From positions 2,914,001-2,978,000 of the forward strand of contig QYRS01000007.1 of the NCBI GenBank assembly GCA_006503535.1: a stretch of DNA of 64,000 nucleotides, read 5' to 3'. How positions within the stretch are numbered: the first letter of the stretch is position 1; the number at the start of each line of letters is the position of its first letter. The translations under genes were made by a program, and so were the position numbers. This document shows positions 32,501-41,323 of the stretch, piece after piece. The stretch is from Arthrinium phaeospermum. Taxonomy: Eukaryota; Ascomycota; Sordariomycetes; Amphisphaeriales; Apiosporaceae. Below the pieces are notes generated by a model, which worked only from the letters and a program-made list of their open reading frames with translations, made no database searches and had not been told where the DNA came from.

Positions 32501-33160
32501 GGGGGTAGAAGGATTGACTACCGGCGCCACCTGCCCCGCGCTTTTGCAACTCGACCCAACTATCCCATACGCTGCGTCTAGCTCCAGGAAACTAGACTAC
32601 AAGTTTTGGCGGCTCCCGGGGCGATCTTGGGTCAATTGCGTCAGTTCGAAAACTAAGGGGTAGAAGGATTGACTCACCACATCTCTCGTCCGATGATACC
32701 AATTGACAAGCCGACATCTGTGGCAAGCTCAGAACGTCATGAATAGGCGGACTGTGAAGTCTGGCGGCTCCTAGGAAGGTTCCGTGGTGGTTGTCGCTGG
32801 TCCGGTGACAGGGGCTAAGAGGCAGGTGTTGTCGGGCTGCGGGTAGAAGGTTTGACCCACCACACAGCCTCTCCAGAGACGACGACACCACATTTTTTAC
32901 CATGTTCTGATAATTCAGGTTGTAATTAGCCGGAATGCTGGGTTTGGTGGCTCTCCGGGCGAGTCTGTGGTTGTCGCCGGCTCAATATCAGGGGGTAGAA
33001 GGTTGAAATCTGAATATCTTGGGCAATATGGCAGTTTGCCTCTTCAAACCAAGGCTGTAGACTCTCCTCACCTTGAAAGCGCTGTCTGCAAAGTTTGGGG
33101 CTCATAGAATCCGTTTTGGCTGCTATATTCAGCTTCGTGCTACCAGGGGGTAGAAGGATT
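29550..33160. repeat. Array B: CTTCTACCCCC boxes every 155-157 bp, strand switch near the middle
   Basis: Left half, box on plus; first C of the C-run at 29562 (degenerate), 29718, 29899, 30054, 30211, 30366, 30399, 30554, 30730, 30887, 31042, 31197. Steps: 156, 181, 155, 157, 155, 33, 155, 176, 157, 155, 155. Right half, box on minus (GGGGGTAGAAGG); last G at 31564 and 31691 (degenerate), 31846, 32001, 32318, 32349, 32505, 32660, 32814 (degenerate), 32844, 32995, 33150. Steps include 155, 155, 317 (two units), 31, 156, 155, 154, 30, 151, 155. The DNA between the boxes is mostly unique, apart from AGTTTGG about 54-58 bp before the box and, in the left half, GAGATAT 15-20 bp before it. No reading frame covers it. 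The exact period over more than 3 kb cannot be chance. Confidence 0.88.
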
Positions 33161-33983
33161 GGTAAGCTATATTTCCCTGGTCACTTGACCTTTTGAGACC
33201 ATATGACGTGCAGTAGGCTTGGATAAGCTGCCCCTGTCTCTCGGCTAGCTTCTGGGTTGATCCAGAACGGATCGCTGCCGGCCTATCGGTGGTCTTGGTG
33301 CGCGGGAGCAAAGGGACTCGACATCGACATGACAGACATTCGCCACCTGCGGATGCAATCAATCTAGATAGATCGCAGCCCCGCTGGTTCTTGGGGACTC
33401 ATTGGGCCATTGGGCTTGGGCCAATATGGTTCTTCCTTCATTTGGAATTTTCGTCGTCATGGCACAAGGCGACCGGATCCCTGCCTTACCAACCCCAGGG
33501 CCATCAAATGCGGGGTTTCCTGCACGTCAGCGTGATGCACCGAAGAACTTCAAGGGAGTGAAGGCATTGCAGATTGGTTGCTGGGTATCACACCCTTCGG
33601 CCAAGTATGTACCGGCCAAAAGTGCCTCGCCGATAGACAAGACTACAAATTAAGAACACATGAACATAAAATTCCTCGACATCGCAAGGCTACGGTCAAG
33701 TTAATTTCGTCATGGAAGGCTACAATCTACAATGTCACAAACTGGCAGCATCACAACATCACACGGCATGGCACGGGAGAACAACAAGCATAAAAACGAC
33801 CATTTCATTTTTCCTTTATCCATTCCAAAAAAAAAAAAAAAAGTGTGGAGAGAACCTCGCCGGGTTGAAAAACTCCATCTTGATGGCAAGCAGGGTTGAC
33901 CTGCCGCCCAGTAGAAACAGTCCTCAACGAGTTGATGAACTCGAGTCAAGAATGCACTGTTGTAATAGGTAGACATTTGGGGT
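33161..33983. other. Intergenic region after array B
   Basis: No gene recognised. A run of 15 A occurs at about 33827-33841, followed by sequence that is probably the 3' UTR of the next minus-strand gene. Confidence 0.4.
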
Positions 33984-35219
33984 CTACATGTCGACGTCTC
34001 GCGAGACATCCGCCATGCTCGTGGGCTTGGTCGGGACGGTGAACTCGGTATCAGGATCCTCGTCCTCGGAGTACTCGCTTTGAGGATAGTCGATCAGATC
34101 GTCCTCTCCGCCTTCCGGGAAAGGTGTCTCCGCTGCCTCGGCTGCCGCATCATACTGCTTCTGCCAATCCTTGCACCACGCCATGAACTTCTCCGCGGAG
34201 GAGGTGTTCTCTTCGACGCCGAGCTGGCCCGCAGGCTTGCGAGAGTAATCGAAGTCATCGAACTTCTTCTTGTCGATGGTCTTCGCAAAGTCGACTGACA
34301 AAGGCATGGATGTCCAGGGCCGGACGTGGTTATGCGACGCTGCGCCCGTGATGTAGTCATAGGCGACATCCTCCCAAGCATCGTTGGCTATCATGGGAGG
34401 GAGGTTAGCTCGCTGGAGAACGAGGTTTCGCCACTTGTCCTCGTGGTCCCAGCCCTTGGCCACACGGCAGTTCAGGTAGGTGTGGGCCTTGCTGTTGTGC
34501 AGACCGCACGCGTGAATGAAGCCGTCCTCTGCGGGAGGGCCGGCGCAGTTGAGCACCTCGTGGCCAGTCTTGCCACACCAGCCGCAGGGACGTTCGGTCT
34601 TGCGTCGCTTGGCACCGCGGCCGCTCTTCCTCTTGTCATCGGACTTGTCATCCTTCTCGTTCTCGTCCTGCTTGGGTACAGGACCTGGGCCCTTGGCGGG
34701 CGAGGGAAGAGCGCGACGAGGGCGGCGACCACGTTGGTCCTCGATGTTACGACGGGCCACCCGCTGGGCCTGTGCATCGTACCTTCGCAAAATGACGTCC
34801 GTCCGAGGCATCTGGCCATTGTGTTGTTCAGCCCATCGCTGGCCCAGAGGGCCGAGCAGTTCCGGGTCGGAAACAGTAGTGGACAAGACACCCGTGCTGG
34901 AAAGACTGGGGAACATGTTCTGCGTTCTGGGAGGGTTGGATATTCCCAGAAGGTGGCCGCCGCGAGTCGTGTTTAGGTCCACGAAAGCAGATGGCAAGCG
35001 GACGAAGTCTGGCAAGTCTGGCAGCAGACTGTTGATGCCGACACTGGGGCCAGCAGCCTTGTTATTGTCTTGCTCTCTGTTGACAGGAGCGGCGACACCA
35101 GGCATCGGGGTGTCTGGGTGAGCAGAACCCTCCTCGTCGTCATTCTTGGCAGCAGAGGCAGACGAGACGAGGTTGCTGAGCATGCCCTTGGCATGGTCGT
35201 TCATCTTCTGGTCAGACAT
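33984..35219 (-). CDS. Tandem zinc-knuckle protein, paralogue 4
   Basis: Intronless, 411 aa, start MSDQKMNDHAKGML. N-terminal MLSNLVSSASAAKNDDEEG corresponds to the MADK start of the other copies. There follow FVDLNTTRGGHLLG, RWAEQHNGQMPRTDVILRRYDAQ (matching the LQPDGQFP..YRRNNQ block), a basic region RKSGRGAKRRKTERP (likely nuclear localisation), CCHC knuckle CGWCGKTGHEVLNC, the CHHC knuckle CGLHNSKAHTYLNC, then ANDAWEDVAYDYI, PLSVDFAKTIDKKKFDDFDY, FMAWCKDWQKQYDA and an acidic tail. It is closest to paralogue 3 by its CGWCGK and CGLHN forms. It is divergent from the 353-aa gene at 35758. Array B ends about 820 bp beyond its 3' end. Confidence 0.78.
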   Translation of the reverse strand: MSDQKMNDHAKGMLSNLVSSASAAKNDDEEGSAHPDTPMPGVAAPVNREQDNNKAAGPSVGINSLLPDLPDFVRLPSAFVDLNTTRGGHLLGISNPPRTQNMFPSLSSTGVLSTTVSDPELLGPLGQRWAEQHNGQMPRTDVILRRYDAQAQRVARRNIEDQRGRRPRRALPSPAKGPGPVPKQDENEKDDKSDDKRKSGRGAKRRKTERPCGWCGKTGHEVLNCAGPPAEDGFIHACGLHNSKAHTYLNCRVAKGWDHEDKWRNLVLQRANLPPMIANDAWEDVAYDYITGAASHNHVRPWTSMPLSVDFAKTIDKKKFDDFDYSRKPAGQLGVEENTSSAEKFMAWCKDWQKQYDAAAEAAETPFPEGGEDDLIDYPQSEYSEDEDPDTEFTVPTKPTSMADVSRDVDM

Positions 35220-35757
35220 CGTGGAAGTAAAATGCTTGCAGAATCTGGATGACTTGCGCGATTTTTTCCTTTTGGCTTGCGATGATGAAGAGCAGTTGGA
35301 AGATGGGGGCTTGCGTGGGAAGAAGGGGATTCACAGCTTGACCCGCGAAAAATGCCCAAGTTACCAAAACACCAAGGTACGCGTCTCTTGGGTGGGGCAC
35401 AACAATCAAACGGGTGAGCAGTGGAAAATAGAGCTTGCTACCTATCTGACAGGCTGTTTTGGGCAGTGGGGGCTTCAAATGGGTAGGTAGGTACTGTAGC
35501 CAGGCGCTCATCAATGAGGCATATGTCAAGTAAGCAGGGCAATTGATGAAGCCAACCTTAGCTGCCATGTACCTAATTTGATTCCCTTAAATGTCCACAA
35601 TAAGGCGTGAGATGCAGGCGATTGAGTAATTGTTTGTGCGGTTCGATCTCAGGACTGACTTGACTTTGTAATTATCTGCAACCTTGTGACTTTTGCGATC
35701 TCGTACATCATCCACGCACCATTCCTCATCAAAGCCCATCAGAACCCAGCCTTCAAG
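35220..35757. promoter_or_regulatory. Divergent promoter of zinc-knuckle paralogue 4 and the 353-aa gene
   Basis: 538 bp between two divergent start codons; no gene seen. Reading minus, ATCGCGCAAG lies about 45 bp before the paralogue 4 ATG, similar to the ACGCGCAAAC element of paralogues 1 and 2. Confidence 0.45.
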
Positions 35758-36819
35758 ATGGACAAGATGCTGCAAAACCTCGTCGACCTGCGCGACGTCT
35801 TCCCTGGCGACCGCCGCAGCCAAGCCCTGTTTCTGCAGAACCAAATCGTCGTCCCCTTCGATGCCGCGGCTGCCGGCGCGGCCAACAAGCAGGACGAGCT
35901 TCACTCGACCAACGGCCTGGACATCCTCCTTCGCGTGGTCCGCCAGCTGGTCTCCTTCCAAGCCGACAAGTGGCTGGACCCGTCACCGGGAGAGGCCCCC
36001 AACCCGCTGCTCGAGCTGGCATGGGCTGATCTGGAGGTCGACAACGGCCAGCACACCCACAAGGCCCGCCTCGACGTCCTCAAGACCTTTTTCCCGGGAA
36101 AGGACCTGAGCAAGGAGGACCTCAGCTTCGAAGCTCTGGCCCGCCACAATCTCATGCACAAATCCATCTGGCGCCGGTTTCCCTTCCTCCTCCACGACCC
36201 CGAAACCATGTCGCGCAAGACAGGTAGTGGCGGATGGGAGAACGACAAGCCCAGCGAGGGCGAACAGGGAGACAAGGAGATGACGGAGCTCGCCGTGGAC
36301 AGCCTTCTCTGCTACGACCCCGCCAAGTTCAAGTCTCTCCATGAGGCCATCGAGGACCGATTCGGCGTCTTCGTCGACCCGGAGCGCGGCCGGGACTACC
36401 ACTTCCAGTTCAACGAGCCCGCCGTCATCCGCGTCCGGTACATCCCGCGCAATGTCAATGACAAGGACAACGAAGAGAATGTGATCCGCGTCGACAGCCG
36501 CCGGCTCATTCAGGGCCCTCAGCCAAACGTGGCGCTCGTTCCGGAGCCCGGCTCGAACATCGTCACCTACAACAAGATTGCCGTGGTCCATCTCCACGGC
36601 CGAACCAACCGCGACTTCTTGAAGATGTTCCACCTCGACGGTTCCGTCTTGCCCGTCGAACAAGAGATGGAGGAATCGGACCAGTGCAGTGCATACATGT
36701 TCTACTACCTACGAGCGCCCTTGGTCAACATCCGCGACACCTTCAGTATTGTGCAGCAGCCCGTTGCTATTGTCCGAGCCATGGACATCGCGGCCGGGGA
36801 TGCCGAGCCTGCCTCATAG
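35758..36819 (+). CDS. Unrecognised 353-aa island protein with faint USP-like C-terminus
   Basis: Intronless, start at MDKMLQNLVDLRDVF (35758); the frame is open to 35686 but the upstream part is not convincing. The N-terminal half is helical (DILLRVVRQLVSFQADKWLD, NPLLELAWADLEVDNG, ARLDVLKTFFPGKDLS). The C-terminal half is beta-rich: DYHFQFNEPAVIRVRYIPRN, YNKIAVVHLHGR and finally CSAYMFYYLRAP. The last element resembles the AYMLFYxR close of ubiquitin-specific proteases, and the preceding order would fit, but no catalytic Cys box was found, so an inactive relative is possible at best. No other domain recognised. It lies between paralogue 4 and the helicase-like gene and is on the same strand as the latter. 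Confidence 0.65.
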   Translation: MDKMLQNLVDLRDVFPGDRRSQALFLQNQIVVPFDAAAAGAANKQDELHSTNGLDILLRVVRQLVSFQADKWLDPSPGEAPNPLLELAWADLEVDNGQHTHKARLDVLKTFFPGKDLSKEDLSFEALARHNLMHKSIWRRFPFLLHDPETMSRKTGSGGWENDKPSEGEQGDKEMTELAVDSLLCYDPAKFKSLHEAIEDRFGVFVDPERGRDYHFQFNEPAVIRVRYIPRNVNDKDNEENVIRVDSRRLIQGPQPNVALVPEPGSNIVTYNKIAVVHLHGRTNRDFLKMFHLDGSVLPVEQEMEESDQCSAYMFYYLRAPLVNIRDTFSIVQQPVAIVRAMDIAAGDAEPAS

Positions 36820-37431
36820 ATAATCAATGGTGGTTGTTCAGTAGGATAGACAACATGGATGAAATCAAGATTTACGTATTGGTGATTGCTTGCAAATTGT
36901 GTGTATAATGACCGTGGTGTAATGTGACTAACTATATTCTGGCCATTCAGCAGCCGCAAACCATCTACCAAGACATGTTGTAGCCTGATGTACAGATAGC
37001 GAAATGCAGAACAGCTTAAGGTGAACCTCACCCTACTCGCAATCTAGATCGTCATCCCGTTCATGTGCAGCACTTGGACGTCGTCCAAAACCGTGTTGAC
37101 ACATGACTTAGGATGCTTATTTCCAAGAGATGTGATATGCTCAGCAGGGCCTGCCACGGATACGCGCTAGCCCACAGACACAAGACGGATAATCAAGAAA
37201 GCAGCATACTATTCAAGTGACACATGGTGACTAAAGGGAGTAACGAGAGGGAGAAAAACGAATGTATCAGCAAGCAATGTCAATCAATTCAGACTTATCT
37301 CCCCCCCTGGGGAGCTGTCTTGTACTAACTAAAGAAACGAAAAGAGAAATGAGTGCTGCCCGGCGGTATGACAGGCCAACTTCGGAGGTCATGGCGCCTC
37401 TGTGAAAAAGATTCCCTGCCCAATGGGTCTC
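36820..37431. other. Intergenic region, no gene seen
   Basis: About 600 bp, AT-richer than the genes, including a short C-run at 37303. Nothing recognised. Confidence 0.4.
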
Positions 37432-37712
37432 CTAGGCAGCCAGGTGACCAGGGCGCGCGGTAGACGCCTCCGAGGCGGACATGTAGGCGGCCAAAAAGCG
37501 TTCGCCCTCCTCGGTGATGGTGCCAGCTTCCTGGGCGAGCTTTATCTGCCGGTGTAGCAGCAGGCCGTGCACTGCCAGGTTCATCTGCATGTCGGCCAGA
37601 CCTCCTCGGTCAGACTGAGGCGTTCGGAGACCTCGTCCACGTAGGGCACAGTCTGGGCACCGCTGCTGATGAAGGCCTCGAGGGTCTTCTTGCAAGATTC
37701 CGGGGACTGAGA
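37432..37712 (-). pseudogene. Small gene fragment with one frameshift
   Basis: Reading minus, a TTTTCTGTAG acceptor near 37715 is followed by ESCKKTLEAFISSGAQTVPYVDEVSERLSLTEEV. The frame then stops, while the neighbouring frame carries on with DMQMNLAVHGLLLHRQIKLAQ and EGERFLAAYMSASE to a stop at 37432. The two halves read like one helical protein broken by a one- or two-base indel near 37600. The family is unknown. A GCTAAC branch-like site lies just before the acceptor, so it was probably an intron-bearing gene, unlike the other island genes. Confidence 0.45.
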
Positions 37713-38110
37713 TTCTACAGAAAAGAATAAGACGTTAGCTAGAAGTAAACAAGAAGGTCTGATGTTTTTTCCCCCCGCAAGATTAGTAATGGCGTCAAGT
37801 TAAAACAGAATCAAGCTAAGACGTGTGGTGGGTAGATTTGTACCTGGCATTAAATTAGGATGCCTCAAAATTTTACCTGGGAGCCAGCCTTCGAATAGCT
37901 ACCACTTACTTACTCAGGTACCTAACATTGATAAAGTCCAGTTCCCCATCTGCGTGTCAACAATTCTCCAAAGCCCACCCACTTGCAGTGGTTCTCGTTG
38001 TCAATCGCCAAAAGGTCTCTCCATTGATCGTATGTGCGCATCTCTACCTGCATCTCCCTACCACGTACTGATCCCTTATCAAGTACCCAAAATCGCATCC
38101 CGATCTCACG

Positions 38111-40168
38111 ATGGCCACCGAGACCACGCACGAGCTGCGCTTTGCCTGGCGCCAGCGCCAGCAAGAGATTGACGACTTCGTCCGAGAACTCCCCTCCAAG
38201 AACATGTCGACCGCCTTCATTGTCGCCCAGCACGCTGGAGGCAAAAGCACCACCCTGCCTGCCCATATCAGCGACTTGATGCAGCAGGGCGAGGATGAAA
38301 CCTTCAAGAAGACAACGATTGTCTACCTGATACCGAGCAATACCGAGATGATGCTGCTAACGGGCTTCGTTCGCTCAGACAACTTCAAAGCCGGGCAGCT
38401 CAAGCCTAGCAAGATTAGAATAGACAGCTTTGTGAGCTTTTTGCCAAAGTTCGTGGCTATGACAGAACAGGTCTGCGCCACCGGTAGCCTTCTCCTGCTG
38501 CTCGACCTCGAGCTTTCTCCTTCCACCGAGGGAGAGGTTCTGCTGAGTCTTGCCCTGGAGTGGGCCGCCAAGACGGCGGCATCTTCACCCTTCAAGGGTA
38601 ACGGTCTGGTGGTCCTGAGCTCCTATCGCTCACCCCGGACTCTGGATGCTTTCACTCGGGTGGTAGGCCAGTCCCCGAAGCTCATCGAGGTGCCTCGGCT
38701 GGACGTCAACGTCGGCATGGGGCTGCTGGAAGAAGACGACATCGCGCACGTTAAGCGGCTTCTCCGCGCCCCGGCTGGCCGTCTTCGCGCCGTCGTCTTC
38801 CGTGACGAAGACTGGGACTACGACCTGGAAGTTAACGGCTTTGATCCCTCGGTGCTGGAAGACGACAAGAGTTCAGGCGACGTCAGCGAAGTCCTCAACG
38901 AGAACCGCCATGCCTGCGTCTCTCCTGGTTTCCCGTGCTCGTTCCCTGTCACCGGCCTGACCTATGTCATCACCTCGGGCATGATTCAAGTCCCGGTCTT
39001 CAACCGGGTCATCGGGCAGCCTGTCTTGCAGCGACGAAGAATCACGCAGCTCGAATACCAACAACAGCTGTCGTGGGCCCACAAGGCGGCCGTCCCGGAC
39101 GACGTCATGTTTTACCGGCCCGCGTCCGTCTTGGCGTCTCCACTGGATGAAGGGGTTGACGTCATGGGCCCGGCCTTCCTTGCCGACCGTTACCGGACCG
39201 TTCTCGAGTTCCTGGCCCGCTGGCCGGACAGGCCTTTCACTCGGATGCCCGTCCGCTGGCCCGTCAGCTGGCATATCCTCCGGGACTACTGCCGGAAGCT
39301 GAAGCTGTTCGGGTGCATTGAGAACTTCTTCGAGGACGGCCAGCAGGTCGATGGCGTCTACCACCTGACGTTGTTCGGCTTCAACCTCCTGGAACTCTGG
39401 CGCCGCGGGCTGGTGGAGGACTTTCACGCAATCTGGCTCATTCAGACTGCACTGGACGGTCGTGACTCCAACTGGTCGAGCAATCTCGTCCGTGTGGCGC
39501 TTCGTCTTGCTGCCATCGTTCAAGTCGGTCCGCGGCTGTGTGGCAGGGTTGACGCCGCTGTCCAGCCATCCGTAGAACAGCTACAGGGCCACTCCATCGG
39601 CGTTGGTCGCTCCCAAGCCGCACTCGGCGGACTGTGGCCGTCTCTGGGAATCTGGCAGAAGCTGTTCGCCGAGGGCCGTGTCAACATGCAATACGACGCC
39701 ATTTCCACACTGGGCCCCATCATGGTCAACGGAGCTAACGTATTCAACATCTCGGTCAAAGTCGCCGAATACGAGTTGGTATGCGGCTATCAGCCCGTCG
39801 TGGAAGAGTCCCGGGAGACCGCCATCCGTGCGGATGAAGTGGCCGTCCTCGAGGAGGCCCTTCTCTGGGCCTTCATTGACCAGGTGGTCTTCTTCGACTA
39901 CGAGCGCGGCAAATGGTTCGACGTCGCCACCTACTGTGAAGTCCAGCCCGGCGCAAAACAGCTGATCGACACAGACGAGCTTAGGGGCCGACCCGAGTTT
40001 GCGCACGGCTTCTTCGCCACTTGCGGCGATGTTGAGTTGGAGGGCGAAAAGCTCGTCGTGAGAGATGTGACGGCCGTGCCTAAGCACGCCGTTCGAAAAG
40101 TGGTCGACACAACGGGTCTGCCGTTCTCGAGGGCCCTAGCCACGCAGCTCCCTACCACCCCAACTTGA
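38111..40168 (+). CDS. 685-aa P-loop protein resembling a degenerate DExH helicase
   Basis: Intronless, start ATG 38111 with good context. Residues 37-50 (FIVAQHAGGKSTTLP) align with helicase motif I (APTGSGKSTTLP), keeping GKST. The strand-like IVYLIPSNTEMMLLTGFV fits motif Ia. The motif II position reads LLLLDLELSP (about 126-135) in place of DExH; motif III position reads VVLSSYRSP in place of SAT; then QSPKLIEVP, and in the second half YVITSGMIQVPVFN, comparable to the V(I/T)DSG..K...Y stretch of DEAH helicases. Where QRxGRxGR is expected it reads QLEYQQQLSWAHKA. So the layout is SF2/DEAH-like but the catalytic acids and arginine fingers are lost. The C-terminal 300 residues are unrecognised. 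It may bind nucleotide or RNA without unwinding. Alternative: another STAND/P-loop family; the match is by eye. Confidence 0.6.
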   Translation: MATETTHELRFAWRQRQQEIDDFVRELPSKNMSTAFIVAQHAGGKSTTLPAHISDLMQQGEDETFKKTTIVYLIPSNTEMMLLTGFVRSDNFKAGQLKPSKIRIDSFVSFLPKFVAMTEQVCATGSLLLLLDLELSPSTEGEVLLSLALEWAAKTAASSPFKGNGLVVLSSYRSPRTLDAFTRVVGQSPKLIEVPRLDVNVGMGLLEEDDIAHVKRLLRAPAGRLRAVVFRDEDWDYDLEVNGFDPSVLEDDKSSGDVSEVLNENRHACVSPGFPCSFPVTGLTYVITSGMIQVPVFNRVIGQPVLQRRRITQLEYQQQLSWAHKAAVPDDVMFYRPASVLASPLDEGVDVMGPAFLADRYRTVLEFLARWPDRPFTRMPVRWPVSWHILRDYCRKLKLFGCIENFFEDGQQVDGVYHLTLFGFNLLELWRRGLVEDFHAIWLIQTALDGRDSNWSSNLVRVALRLAAIVQVGPRLCGRVDAAVQPSVEQLQGHSIGVGRSQAALGGLWPSLGIWQKLFAEGRVNMQYDAISTLGPIMVNGANVFNISVKVAEYELVCGYQPVVEESRETAIRADEVAVLEEALLWAFIDQVVFFDYERGKWFDVATYCEVQPGAKQLIDTDELRGRPEFAHGFFATCGDVELEGEKLVVRDVTAVPKHAVRKVVDTTGLPFSRALATQLPTTPT

Positions 40169-41323
40169 GGAATGCGGGGTCTTCGAGGAGCCGCGGAACG
40201 AATCGGCTTTCCGGAATTCATTGAGAGAACATGATAGTTGAATGGCAGGAGGAAAGATAAATACACATCATCATAAAGTAGAGTTGACCGTTTCGTCCCT
40301 GTTCGTGACTGGCGGTGAAGGTTGTATCAAGTTGCATTAGGTCAAAATACCGTGTCAGTCGCTTTCGAATCTCATGGCACTGTGGGCAAATGAATGTGCC
40401 GTGTCGGAATGTGTGTCCACTTGGCCGGGGAGGCTTGGCAGGAGGCTGCTGTTGATTATTCACGCCACTGCCAACGCGGATCAACACACCGTGCAACCAA
40501 ATTGGTATGGTTTGCAGGATGGCCTTATCCATTGTAGAGTAAAAATTTCAAATACTAATGTATGCATGATAGTTCCCACCGTCGGCTCGTGTTTCCTTTT
40601 GACGAATTGGCTAAGGTGTATTACCCGGTAGCCTTGTAAGTACAACGCCCACAGCATGAGGCTTTACGGCTTCTGGGGACACCCGTATCTCTAAAGACCG
40701 GAAGCAGTCCAGCCTCATGTGTGAAAGCATCGAAATGGAGATGACGTTTATTTGAGAAATCAATGGATCGGCTGGACGTGACGCACTTAAGTACCACCCT
40801 TTCGTTTAGCCGGTCAGTTTATGGGATGCGGGACGGAATCTCGTGGTTTTGATTGGGTATTCGCATGCAGCAGCCTCATGCGCCCACCCGAGTCGACACC
40901 GGTGACAGGGGTGGACTACACCACCATTGGCAACAAAGCTTGTGCTGACATGCAGTTAAGCCGAAATGCAACTGATGGTGGCACCTGGACGACTGAAGGC
41001 CAATCAGCTTCGATGCTGCCCGATTCAGAGCTAAGACACAGCCCCAAATCGTTAGATGCCGAGCCAGGATCGAGTGTTGAAGAATCATCATCCCTGTATT
41101 TATTGACTGATTTGCATCGGCCCCCGCACTTCTACACCAATGGCTACTTAACTAATCACATGATCATGAGTGGTTACACAGGCTTGGCGTAAGCTCCAGC
41201 CGGAATGCAAGACAGGTTCCAGACCATGTTCAAGTCTAGCTGACACCTTCGGGATCCACATTCAGCAAGTAATGATCCGCTGAGACAGAGACAATGATAC
41301 AGCAATTGAACTTCAGTAACCCA
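40169..41323. other. Intergenic region; right edge of the island
   Basis: About 1.15 kb without a supported gene. Intron-bearing genes resume after it. Confidence 0.45.

Noticed and set aside
23830..33160. CRISPR-like array (short repeat, constant-length unique spacers)
   Set aside because: The organism is a eukaryote, spacers are about 145 bp, boxes vary and switch strand, and there are no cas genes.
23830..33160. Interstitial telomere repeats
   Set aside because: Boxes such as CTTTATCCC and CTTCTACCCCC are not TTAGGG/CCCTAA, and they are 155 bp apart, not contiguous.
33827..33841. Poly-A run as the tail of a retroposon
   Set aside because: No reverse transcriptase, target-site duplication or upstream element body; probably simple sequence in a 3' UTR.
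18086..35219. Zinc-knuckle genes as Gag of a retrotransposon
   Set aside because: No protease, integrase, reverse transcriptase or LTR found nearby on either strand, and no capsid domain recognised.
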